From NCBI GenBank assembly GCA_020630115.1, contig JAHDCA010000004.1, positions 13,410-22,922 on the forward strand: DNA of 9,513 bases, given 5' to 3'. Shown here piece after piece: positions 1 to 6,382 of the stretch; the first letter of the stretch is position 1; the number at the start of each line of letters is the position of its first letter. The notes beneath the pieces were generated by a model that had not been told where the DNA came from, did not search any database, and saw nothing but the letters and a program-made list of their open reading frames with translations. Both the position numbers and the translations under genes were made by a program. The stretch is from Candidatus Dojkabacteria bacterium (GTDB lineage: Bacteria; Patescibacteriota; Dojkabacteria; SC72; JAHDCA01).

Positions 1-17
1 TCATAAGTGGTGGTAGG

Positions 18-512
18 ATGCTTCTAAATTTTGCAATCTTTGATGAATACCCAACTTGGTATAGCCATACAAACTGCCAAGCAGAATATATGGGGTTCTA
101 TGGACATGAGCCTTATCCCTTAAGAGACTATGCATTTACTGATAGCTTCATGATCGAGGATAAAATGATGATTGATGAAGTAATTATTGAGGATATTGAA
201 CAAAATGTCGAGCTTGAAGTCATTAATACTGAATTAGAGGAGATTGAAGTAGCAGAGGATATTGATCTAGAGCAACTTAAGAAAGAAAGTGAGATGGCAC
301 TTAAAGAGATGACAAAGAAGATGGATGAGCAAAAGGGAATTTTCGTGAAAGAGTGTGAACAGCGTGACGAGGAAGAAAGGAAAATGGCTATTGTAGAGGA
401 TTTAACTACTGTATTTGGGACTGCAGTTGCTGCTGGTTTCGTTTATTTAGTAGCTAGAAATGAAGAGTCTAAAGAGATTAACTCAAGAAGTAAGAAGAAA
501 ACCTCTAAATAA
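18..512 (+). CDS. Hypothetical acidic protein with C-terminal membrane segment (possibly 5'-truncated by the window)
   Basis: I do not recognise this protein. From the ATG at 18 it has 164 residues. Residues 1-45 are rich in Tyr, Phe, Trp and His. Residues 46-125 are highly charged, dominated by Glu and Asp, and probably helical or coiled-coil. Residues 129-146 form one hydrophobic Ala/Gly/Val-rich segment that could cross the membrane, followed by a basic Lys/Arg/Ser tail. This resembles a tail-anchored topology with a large acidic domain on one side, which is inferred from composition only. The frame has no stop between the window edge and the ATG, and no good ribosome binding site precedes it. 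The true start may therefore lie outside the window, making this the C-terminal part of a longer protein. A strong hairpin follows 20 bases after the stop, so this gene ends its transcription unit. Confidence 0.6.
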   Translation: MLLNFAIFDEYPTWYSHTNCQAEYMGFYGHEPYPLRDYAFTDSFMIEDKMMIDEVIIEDIEQNVELEVINTELEEIEVAEDIDLEQLKKESEMALKEMTKKMDEQKGIFVKECEQRDEEERKMAIVEDLTTVFGTAVAAGFVYLVARNEESKEINSRSKKKTSK

Positions 513-531
513 TTAAAGGAAATTAACTAGC

Positions 532-580
532 TGGCCTATTATTTGATCAATAAGTGACAAGTAATAGGCCACTATATATT
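532..580 (+). terminator. Hairpin terminator after the first gene
   Basis: A 10-bp perfect inverted repeat, TGGCCTATTA (532-541) with TAATAGGCCA (562-571), extends inwards by four more pairs (one G-U) to leave a 12-base loop. The stem is followed by an A/T-rich stretch ending in TTTT rather than by a pure U-tract. It lies between the stop at 512 and the next start at 594. It probably ends the upstream transcript, and its downstream flank is also the only room for a promoter of the next gene. Confidence 0.7.
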
Positions 581-593
581 TTAAGCGAGCAAT

Positions 594-908
594 ATGAGTA
601 AGCCAGTATTTCAAACCTTTAAAAGATTAAGATTAATTCCAGAAGGGAAAGTCAGTACATACGGGAGAATCGCAAAAGCTGCTGGTTTAAACACACCAAG
701 GCACGCAGGGAAGATACTCCACAACAACCCTGACCCAATTAAGAACCCTTGTCACAGGATAGTTTTCTCTGATGGATCTTTAGCCCCAGCTTTCGCCTTT
801 GGTGGTGAGAATGAACAGAGGTTCAAACTTATGAAAGAAGGAGTAAAATTTAAGGATAATGGAAAAGTCGACTTAGAGGAGTGCCTTTATGAATTTGAGT
901 TGAACTAG
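594..908 (+). CDS. MGMT-family DNA alkyltransferase, DNA-binding/catalytic domain only
   Basis: This 104-residue protein matches the C-terminal DNA-binding domain of O6-alkylguanine-DNA alkyltransferases. The landmarks are GKVSTYG (18-24), the R36-H-A-G recognition-helix region that aligns with the arginine finger of MGMT, the Asn hinge in HNNP (43-46), and the active-site motif PCHRIV with the acceptor Cys at residue 53. Later comes a GGE...EGV segment. In the family, the Cys irreversibly accepts the alkyl group from the damaged base. The usual N-terminal ribonuclease-like domain of Ada/Ogt proteins is absent. Most similarly short proteins are alkyltransferase-like (ATL) proteins that carry Trp in place of Cys, but this one keeps the Cys and could be catalytically active. 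It could instead mainly recognise damage. The start has no Shine-Dalgarno sequence. It appears to be a single gene between the 532-580 hairpin and the RND promoter region. Confidence 0.88.
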   Translation: MSKPVFQTFKRLRLIPEGKVSTYGRIAKAAGLNTPRHAGKILHNNPDPIKNPCHRIVFSDGSLAPAFAFGGENEQRFKLMKEGVKFKDNGKVDLEECLYEFELN

Positions 909-909
909 G

Positions 910-975
910 CGACATTTTATTACATAGATTTTAAATTATTCAAAAGTAATCTTTTAGAATTAATATATAATGTCG
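910..975. repeat. Nested dyad symmetry in the MGMT-RND intergenic region
   Basis: CGACATT (910-916) is repeated in inverted form as AATGTCG (969-975). Inside it lies a second AT-rich hairpin, ATTC-AAAAG / CTTTT-A-GAAT (938-960), with loop TAAT and one bulged A. The right outer arm overlaps the best -10 box of the RND gene. The structure could be an operator, a weak terminator of the MGMT transcript, or AT-rich chance. Confidence 0.35.
966..971 (+). promoter_or_regulatory. Candidate -10 box (TATAAT) for the RND gene
   Basis: A perfect TATAAT lies 27 bases before the RND start codon. I see no convincing -35 hexamer at 16-18 bases upstream. The surrounding DNA is A/T-rich, so a chance match is possible. 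A transcript from here would have a leader of about 20 bases without a Shine-Dalgarno sequence. Confidence 0.4.
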
Positions 976-998
976 TATTAATTTCTTAAAAAATTTAC

Positions 999-3881
999 AT
1001 GGAATCTAGAATTTGGAATTTCATAAGTTATTTTTATACGAAGTACAGAATAGTACTTTTCATACTAGGGATAGTTATGATTGGTGGTTACTTAAGTTAC
1101 ACATCGTTTCTAAAGAGAGAAGGCTTCCCAGAGATCAATTTCCCAATATCTGCAGTCACTATAGACTATGCAGTTAATGATCGAAACAAAGTAATCGTGG
1201 ATGCTGTAGAACCTATCGAGAACACGATTCTCGAAAATGACGACATCTCCAGCGTAAAGACCTTTGTAAACCCAAATGGAGCAACAGTTATAGCGAACTT
1301 AAAAGATGGAGTTGATTCTGAGAAGTTCTCAGATGATTTTATATCAAAGATCCTTAGTGAAGACCTACCAGAAGATGTTGATGTTGATAAGCTTGAGCTT
1401 TCTGCAACAAAATACTTTGGAGAATACGACATCCTACTAGCTTTAAGTTCAAGTGATTTCAACGATGAAGACTTAACTTCTCAAAGCTCAATCTACGCGA
1501 AAGAACTTTCAAAGCTAGATCTAGTCTCGGATGCAGAAGTGATTGATAACTATAGAGAGAGATTGAATGTTGTAACTGGTGAAATTGAACAGATCCAAAG
1601 GTTCCAACCAAGATCAGGAGTTACAGTCGCTAACGAATTAAAACTTGAAAATGCAGTATATGTCGGAGTTAAGGCCCTAAATGACAATACCGACCTTATA
1701 AAGCTCTCGGACTCTATCAAAGAACTTGAGGAGCAACGATCGGATAAGGAGTTAGAAAGTATTAACATCTCATATGTAGGAGACTCATCTGTCTTTGTTA
1801 AAGAGGATATTGCCTCACTGCAGAAAAATATCTTAGGTGGACTTATAGGAGTATCAATCATACTTTACCTTCTGATAAGCTGGAGAGCATCACTCGTTGG
1901 ATTTATTTTCGTGCCTCTTGTTATGGCAGGAACATTCTTAACGTTACTACTTACAGGCGAATCACTAAACGTAATCTCACTCTTTGGACTTGTACTTGTA
2001 CTAGGACTATTTGTAGATGATGCAATCGTAATTATTGAAAGTATCGATCAAGAAAAGCAAAAAGGCAAAACAAGAACTGAAGCAATCAAAGCCGCAGTCA
2101 AGCAGATCGGTATTGCTGACGTACTTGGAACAACAACAACACTACTTGTATTTGTGCCGATGTTCTTTATCAGTGGTACTCTTGGTGAGTTCATCACTCT
2201 GATCCCAAAGACTGTATCAATAGCTCTTCTAGTCTCGCTTGCTTCAGCATTCATAATCGTTCCACTTTTTGGTGACATGCTAATCAGGAAAAAAGCATCA
2301 AGCTACGCAAATATCGCAGCTTCACTAATCTATATAAATCTAATCGCAACCCTTGCAAGCGTCGTTAACGATAATTGGTTGTTCCTACTTGTCACATTAG
2401 GCATCTCAATACTAGTTGTAGCTGCTGGGATAATCATCCGAGACTGGCTTAAGTTAACAACACCAGAAGCAATTACAAAAGTAATAAACTCTCCATCTAT
2501 AGCAATCGGTAAAGTAGCTCAATCCATCAGTGATCTTATCGTATGGGCATACAAGGTAAGAGTCAGATCAATAATCTCTGTAATCCTAACAATAGTCTTT
2601 GCAGGTGGCCTTCTATTCTCGAGCCAGATGGCATTTGCAAATATCAAGTTCTCAATCTTTGGATCACCTAAAGATACTACTGAACTTGGTATCTTCTACA
2701 CACTGGAAGTAATTGATCGAACTAAAACTTCCCAAGAAAATATCTCTATCAACACTGATATCGCTAAGCGGATCGAAACTGTAGTTAAAGAAACTCAAGA
2801 AAAGTACATTAAAGAAATCTCATATATCGGTCAAGAAACAATTGGAATTCAGAATAACGGATTTATGATATATGTCCTTTTAACAGACATGGATACTCGT
2901 GACATCAAATCTCCAGAAATTGTTGAGAACCTTAGAGAGGATGTCAGTGAGCTAGGTCTAGGAGATCAAATCACAATTGATCTAATCTCTGCAGGACCAC
3001 CTGTTGGTGATTTCCCATTTAGTATGCAAATATTTGGTGATACAGCACAAAGTAGGGAGCTAGCAGCTCAGGAAATTCAAAAATTCTTAAATGATTTAGA
3101 TGAGCTTGAAGTTCAAGGAGCGACCGAGGAGATCATCGAGACTAAGATAGGTGATAGCTTCATAATCTCAAGAACTGATGGTAAGTCTTTAGTTGAGATT
3201 AGTGCAAAATACTCAGACAACGAAAACTCTGGACTAATACCCGAGACACAAAACTTAGTTGAACAGGAATTTACAATTGAGAAATTAGAAGAGCTAGGTT
3301 TAGAGGATGTCACTTTAGGTTTTGATGCTGGTCAAGCTACTGAGAACCAAGAGAGCTTCGCATCAGCTGGAGCAGCGCTATTCTTTGCACTAGCTTTCAT
3401 GTATGCGTTACTAATGGTTAGATATAATTCTTACTCGCAGCCGATACTTGTATTTCTATCAATTGTCCTATCAATCCCAGGTGTGATTTGGGGACTAAGT
3501 GTTACCGATAATGCATTTGGATTCTTCACTGGAATTGGATTTATGGGGCTTGCAGGAATTGTGGTTAACAATTCAATTATGCTTCTTGATTATGCTAAAA
3601 GCTTAAGAGAAGAAGGTCTAAAACCTTCAGAAGCTATTGCAGAAGCTGTTAGACTTAGATTTAGACCTATTATCTCAACTTCTTGTACAACTATCATTGG
3701 ATTGCTTCCACTTGCACTTAACGATCCTTTCTGGGAAGGTCTTTCATTCACAATGATCTTTGGTGTAATCTCAAGCGCAATTTTGATTAACTTTGTGCTT
3801 CCAGGTTTCTATGTTTTCAACGAGACGATAAGAGATCTAATGACAAGAGGTTTCAAGAAGGTCTTCAAGATACAAGAGTAA
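999..3881 (+). CDS. RND-family (AcrB-like) transporter, permease subunit
   Basis: This 960-residue membrane protein has the RND double-repeat layout: one membrane helix (about 17-36), a large extracytoplasmic loop (37-277), five helices (278-425), then helix 7 (522-545), a second loop (546-785) and five final helices (786-938). The proton-relay Asp pair of AcrB helix 4 is present as VDD (D340, D341). The RFRP-IISTS segment (887-895) keeps the Thr of helix 11 (T894). The helix-10 Lys of AcrB is replaced by Asn in VVNNS (N857), as in many non-AcrB RND proteins. GPPVG (666-670) is also family-typical. It should export hydrophobic compounds, lipids or drugs using the proton or another ion gradient; the substrate cannot be predicted. 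Both loops look shorter than in AcrB (about 1,050 residues in total), and residues 436-480 add two hydrophobic stretches between the halves. No adaptor or outer-membrane gene is adjacent. The ATG at 999 has no Shine-Dalgarno sequence and is followed directly by the first helix. Confidence 0.92.
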   Translation: MESRIWNFISYFYTKYRIVLFILGIVMIGGYLSYTSFLKREGFPEINFPISAVTIDYAVNDRNKVIVDAVEPIENTILENDDISSVKTFVNPNGATVIANLKDGVDSEKFSDDFISKILSEDLPEDVDVDKLELSATKYFGEYDILLALSSSDFNDEDLTSQSSIYAKELSKLDLVSDAEVIDNYRERLNVVTGEIEQIQRFQPRSGVTVANELKLENAVYVGVKALNDNTDLIKLSDSIKELEEQRSDKELESINISYVGDSSVFVKEDIASLQKNILGGLIGVSIILYLLISWRASLVGFIFVPLVMAGTFLTLLLTGESLNVISLFGLVLVLGLFVDDAIVIIESIDQEKQKGKTRTEAIKAAVKQIGIADVLGTTTTLLVFVPMFFISGTLGEFITLIPKTVSIALLVSLASAFIIVPLFGDMLIRKKASSYANIAASLIYINLIATLASVVNDNWLFLLVTLGISILVVAAGIIIRDWLKLTTPEAITKVINSPSIAIGKVAQSISDLIVWAYKVRVRSIISVILTIVFAGGLLFSSQMAFANIKFSIFGSPKDTTELGIFYTLEVIDRTKTSQENISINTDIAKRIETVVKETQEKYIKEISYIGQETIGIQNNGFMIYVLLTDMDTRDIKSPEIVENLREDVSELGLGDQITIDLISAGPPVGDFPFSMQIFGDTAQSRELAAQEIQKFLNDLDELEVQGATEEIIETKIGDSFIISRTDGKSLVEISAKYSDNENSGLIPETQNLVEQEFTIEKLEELGLEDVTLGFDAGQATENQESFASAGAALFFALAFMYALLMVRYNSYSQPILVFLSIVLSIPGVIWGLSVTDNAFGFFTGIGFMGLAGIVVNNSIMLLDYAKSLREEGLKPSEAIAEAVRLRFRPIISTSCTTIIGLLPLALNDPFWEGLSFTMIFGVISSAILINFVLPGFYVFNETIRDLMTRGFKKVFKIQE

Positions 3882-3900
3882 AAAGAGTAAAAGATATTTT

Positions 3901-3931
3901 AAAGGTGAGATCTGAAGGTCTCACCTTTTTT
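3901..3931 (+). terminator. Intrinsic terminator of the RND gene
   Basis: AAAGGTGAGATC (3901-3912) pairs with GGTCTCACCTTT (3917-3928), giving a 12-bp stem with one G-U pair and a TGAA tetraloop. The T-run continues to 3931. It begins 20 bases after the RND stop, the classic position and shape for a Rho-independent terminator. Confidence 0.9.
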
Positions 3932-3987
3932 ATTTATACAATTGACTGATAATATTTACCCTCACTTACAACATAAAACTCCTAAAC

Positions 3988-3996
3988 TGCTATACT
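3988..3996 (+). promoter_or_regulatory. Extended -10 promoter for the DUF937-DsbA unit
   Basis: TGC-TATACT fits an extended -10 element (TGN plus a 5/6 match to TATAAT). The -35 region is poor (TTACAA at 19-base spacing is the nearest), which is common when the TG extension is present. It lies just after the RND terminator and about 30 bases before the start at 4026, giving a leader of roughly 23 bases. Confidence 0.5.
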
Positions 3997-4025
3997 CAGA
4001 ATATTAAATTATCACTATAAATCGT

Positions 4026-4583
4026 ATGGACTTTTTACAGAATATGATTACCAATCAGGTGAGTGGGCAGATTGCTTCAAAGACTGGTTTAGATCCACAA
4101 ATGACGCAAAAAGTTGTCAACATGGGACTCCCAGCTATCATGGGTGCACTTAATAAGAACTCTGATGATCCTCAAGGTGCGCAGGGACTAAGTAGCGCAC
4201 TAGACAACCACGATGGAAGTATCCTAGATAACCTAAGCTCTGCACTTGGAGACAATGCACAATCAACTCAAACTGATGGGGCAAAGATCCTCGGACATAT
4301 CTTAGGTAACAAGCAAGAGAATATTAACAGTCAAATATCAAATGACTCTGGTATAGATACTGGCAAGGTAATGCAAATCCTTTCATTGCTTGCTCCAATA
4401 GTGATGGGTTACTTAGGGAAACAAAAGACCGAATCAAACCTTGATGCTTCAGGTATTAGTAGTTTACTAACAAATCAAACAAAAGCAGCAGGGTTCCTTG
4501 ACAACCCACTTGTAAAAGGTTTCATCGACAAGGATGGAGATGGGAACGTGATGAACGACTTAATGGGAATGCTTAAAAAATAA
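4026..4583 (+). CDS. DUF937/YidB-like protein with Asp-rich DxDGDG motif
   Basis: This 185-residue protein has the features of the DUF937 (YidB-like) family. These include an N-terminal helix set with a Gly-Leu-Pro-Ala-Ile-Met-Gly segment (34-40), the HDGSILDNL motif (62-70) after a run of Gln/Gly/Ala, a second helical block LLAPIVMGYLG (121-131), and a C-terminal DKDGDGN motif (168-174) followed by a short amphipathic end. The family has no established biochemical role. The C-terminal motif resembles the first half of a calcium-binding EF-hand or dockerin loop, but the acidic residue expected at position 12 is Leu (L179), with Asp at position 11, so metal binding is uncertain. There is no signal peptide and no cysteine. 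The start lacks a Shine-Dalgarno sequence. The DsbA-like gene follows after 21 bases without a terminator, so the two are probably co-transcribed. Confidence 0.8.
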   Translation: MDFLQNMITNQVSGQIASKTGLDPQMTQKVVNMGLPAIMGALNKNSDDPQGAQGLSSALDNHDGSILDNLSSALGDNAQSTQTDGAKILGHILGNKQENINSQISNDSGIDTGKVMQILSLLAPIVMGYLGKQKTESNLDASGISSLLTNQTKAAGFLDNPLVKGFIDKDGDGNVMNDLMGMLKK

Positions 4584-4604
4584 TTTATATTTAATTAAAA
4601 AATT

Positions 4605-5330
4605 ATGGATAGCCAAAAGACAAATTTCACAATTATAGGAGCAATTTTAGCTGCTACAATAATTCCTTTGATAGCATTAGTATTTATGTCTGGATCAAGT
4701 GAAGCAACACAAGAGGAGATCGAGTCTGCAAGAGCAGGGGCACTAAATGTCAAATGGGCAGAGGAGTCAGATGTTGTAATGACTGAGTACGCGAACTACG
4801 AGTGTGGACACTGTAAGAATTTTACATCAGTTATAGATGAACTTGAGGGAGAATACAGCGATCAGGTAAGGTTTGAATTCAGGGTTGTTGACTTACCGTT
4901 TACTCTTGATAGAAAAGCTGCAGAAGCTGCAGAAGCGGCAGGACTCCAAGGTAAATACTGGGAGATGCATGACATAATCTTCGATCGACAAAGCGACTGG
5001 AGTGGTACTAAGATCTCAGAGGCTAAAGAAAAGTTCATCGACTATGCAGGTGAGATTGGTATTAATGATTTAGACAAATTTGAAGAAGATATGAACGGTG
5101 ACTTGGTAGACTCTAGAATTGACCAAGACCTACTTGCTGCTGATACATTAGGTGTTAACTCAACCCCAACAGTTTATATTAACGGCGAGAGGGTTGAATC
5201 TTCTTACCTAGCAATTAAAGCTGCTTTAGATGAAGCATTAGGCACTAATGAGCAAGCAAAAGAAGAGGAGAGTGATGAAGAGATGACAGATGGAGAGGAT
5301 ACAGAAGATCATAGTGATGGTACAATGTAA
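4605..5330 (+). CDS. Membrane-anchored DsbA-like thiol-disulfide oxidoreductase
   Basis: This 241-residue protein has one N-terminal hydrophobic segment (about 8-29), acting as a signal anchor or signal peptide, then a thioredoxin-fold domain of the DsbA/Thioredoxin_4 type. The active site is C67-G-H-C70 in a YANYECGHC context, and the cis-Pro loop is seen at NSTPTVYING (185-194, Pro188). An Ala/Glu-rich helical insertion with the WEMHDIIFD segment (119-127) is typical of this group. It is predicted to oxidise or isomerise cysteines of exported proteins on the outer face of the membrane. The last 28 residues are a very acidic, disordered-looking tail. No DsbB or VKOR partner gene is visible in the window. 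The start has no Shine-Dalgarno sequence but follows the DUF937 gene closely. The next small frame begins 5 bases after its stop. Confidence 0.9.
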   Translation: MDSQKTNFTIIGAILAATIIPLIALVFMSGSSEATQEEIESARAGALNVKWAEESDVVMTEYANYECGHCKNFTSVIDELEGEYSDQVRFEFRVVDLPFTLDRKAAEAAEAAGLQGKYWEMHDIIFDRQSDWSGTKISEAKEKFIDYAGEIGINDLDKFEEDMNGDLVDSRIDQDLLAADTLGVNSTPTVYINGERVESSYLAIKAALDEALGTNEQAKEEESDEEMTDGEDTEDHSDGTM

Positions 5331-5335
5331 TATCG

Positions 5336-5488
5336 ATGTCAGATATTCAAAAAACAAAATTTGAGAAATTGCTACTTAACTGGCAGGCAAGCTCATCAAA
5401 TTTTATAATCAAAAGGTTCCCGATGATCATTTTGGGGACCTTTTTGTTAATAGTACTTATCTTAATTCTAGGTGAGGCATTGCAATGA
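5336..5488 (+). CDS. Small single-pass membrane protein (50 aa), overlapping the DUF1295 start
   Basis: An ATG at 5336, five bases after the DsbA-like stop, opens a 50-codon frame ending in TGA at 5486-5488. The TGA overlaps the start codon of the DUF1295 gene as ATGA, typical of translationally coupled genes. The product has a polar, Lys-containing N-terminus (1-27) and one clear hydrophobic segment, about residues 29-46 (MIILGTFLLIVLILILGE region). Function is unknown. Its spacing on both sides fits an operon member. Against it, there is no Shine-Dalgarno sequence at its start, and a terminator-like hairpin lies within the frame (5411-5444), so the frame could be a chance reading of a terminator region. 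I lean towards a real gene because of the membrane segment and the ATGA junction. Confidence 0.55.
   Translation: MSDIQKTKFEKLLLNWQASSSNFIIKRFPMIILGTFLLIVLILILGEALQ
5411..5448 (+). terminator. Terminator-like hairpin inside the small gene
   Basis: AAAAGGTTCCC (5411-5421) pairs with GGGGACCTTTT (5434-5444), an 11-bp stem with one G-U pair and a 12-base loop. If the outer A-U pairs are left open, the GGTTCCC/GGGGACC core is followed by TTTTTGTT, a normal U-tract. It could end transcripts of the DUF937-DsbA pair or act as a partial terminator that lowers expression of DUF1295. It overlaps the coding frame 5336-5488. Confidence 0.65.
5470..5477 (+). promoter_or_regulatory. Shine-Dalgarno sequence of the DUF1295 gene
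   Basis: AGGTGAGG ends 7 bases before the ATG at 5485. It is the only strong ribosome binding site in the window, and it lies within the end of the small gene, which fits translation re-initiation at the ATGA overlap. Confidence 0.65.
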
Positions 5489-6219
5489 ATCTTTATCTAG
5501 CACTTATACTATTATCGTTTGCTTCGTTTTTCGTTGCTTTTGAGATATTCAACTTTACAAAGAAGCATAAGTTCATAGACAGCTTCTGGGGATTTGCATA
5601 TGTTCTTCAAGCTTGTTATATAGGTGAGATAACTAATTGGGAGAACCCACTTATTATTGGCTTAATAATCGCATGGGGAATTAGATTAGGTATGTTTCTA
5701 CTACTTAGAAATGGCTCGTATAAACATGATGACGCTAGATATATAAGGCTGGCAAAAGGCAAGTCAAAGACTGGGATTTTCTTCAAAATCTATATGGTGC
5801 AATTTGTACTTCAGTTAGTAGTCGCGCTACCAATAATCTATCCAGCACATGATATAAGTTATCTAATTGACTGGAGAATCTTCTTCCTAGTAATTACTGG
5901 AATCGGAATAATAATTGAGTCAATAGCTGATCAACAACTCTTACTGTTTAAGCTCAGAAAAAGCAATGAAGGCAAGAGATTAAATGAAGGCCTCAGAAGA
6001 TATTCACAATTCCCGAACTACTTTGGTGAAATACTTGTCTGGTCAGGCCTAGGTTTTTATGTGGCAAGTTTTGGCTATTACTTCGCTTTAATATCACCGA
6101 TTTTAATAATCACCTTGTTGTTTGGTGTTAGTGGTGTGCCAATGCAGAAGAATAAATCGAAGAAGAGCTTCATAATCCCCGATATAAAATTAATACTCAA
6201 AGATCTTCTAGGGAAGTAA
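5485..6219 (+). CDS. DUF1295 integral membrane protein (steroid 5-alpha-reductase-like)
   Basis: This 244-residue polytopic membrane protein has about six hydrophobic segments. It shows the conserved DUF1295 signatures: FIDSFWGFAYV (30-40), the RLG and LLLRN segment (67-76), HDDARY (81-86), an IADQQL...FK segment (147-156), the key GLRRYSQFPNYFGE motif (169-182), and the late SGVP segment (216-219). The family is related to steroid 5-alpha-reductases and isoprenylcysteine methyltransferases; members are thought to act on lipid substrates in the membrane, but the reaction here is not known. The C-terminal tail is short and Lys-rich. The start at 5485 is supported by AGGTGAGG seven bases upstream and by ATGA overlap with the preceding small gene. 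No convincing terminator follows. Confidence 0.87.
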   Translation: MNLYLALILLSFASFFVAFEIFNFTKKHKFIDSFWGFAYVLQACYIGEITNWENPLIIGLIIAWGIRLGMFLLLRNGSYKHDDARYIRLAKGKSKTGIFFKIYMVQFVLQLVVALPIIYPAHDISYLIDWRIFFLVITGIGIIIESIADQQLLLFKLRKSNEGKRLNEGLRRYSQFPNYFGEILVWSGLGFYVASFGYYFALISPILIITLLFGVSGVPMQKNKSKKSFIIPDIKLILKDLLGK

Positions 6220-6344
6220 CTTCTGAAATAATTGACTACTTTTGAGCATTTGCAACCTTGCAATAACTAGAAGTGGTTCAATGATTATAGATCTAACTTT
6301 ATTGATTTTGACTTGTAACCTCCAATTTGATTTCCATTCAAATT

Positions 6345-6373
6345 TTGACTATCATCAAAAGTTAATTTATTAA
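6345..6373 (+). promoter_or_regulatory. Promoter of the DUF4332 gene, almost leaderless
   Basis: TTGACT (6345-6350) is separated by 17 bases from TATTAA (6368-6373), a good sigma-70-type arrangement. The ATG at 6383 is only 9 bases beyond the -10 box, so transcription would start about 2-4 bases before the start codon or at it. A 9-base copy, ATTTTGACT, occurs at 6305-6313 and again at 6342-6350, so the -35 box lies in the second copy. The rest of the 6220-6382 gap holds two TTGCAA palindromes (6250-6255 and 6258-6263) and no gene that I can support. Confidence 0.6.
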
Positions 6374-6382
6374 ACAAACATT

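Noticed and set aside
1166..3313. Several minus-strand frames of 66-103 codons inside the RND gene
   Set aside because: All are Ser/Leu-rich shadows of the RND reading frame, without family signatures or start signals.
3942..3953. TTGACT followed by TGATAAT as a promoter before the DUF937 gene
   Set aside because: The TTGACT has no -10 box at normal spacing; the extended -10 at 3988-3996 is the better candidate.
6205..6273. Inverted CTTCTAG / CTAGAAG pair around the end of the DUF1295 gene as a possible terminator
   Set aside because: The arms are 55 bases apart and no U-tract follows, so an intrinsic terminator is not supported.
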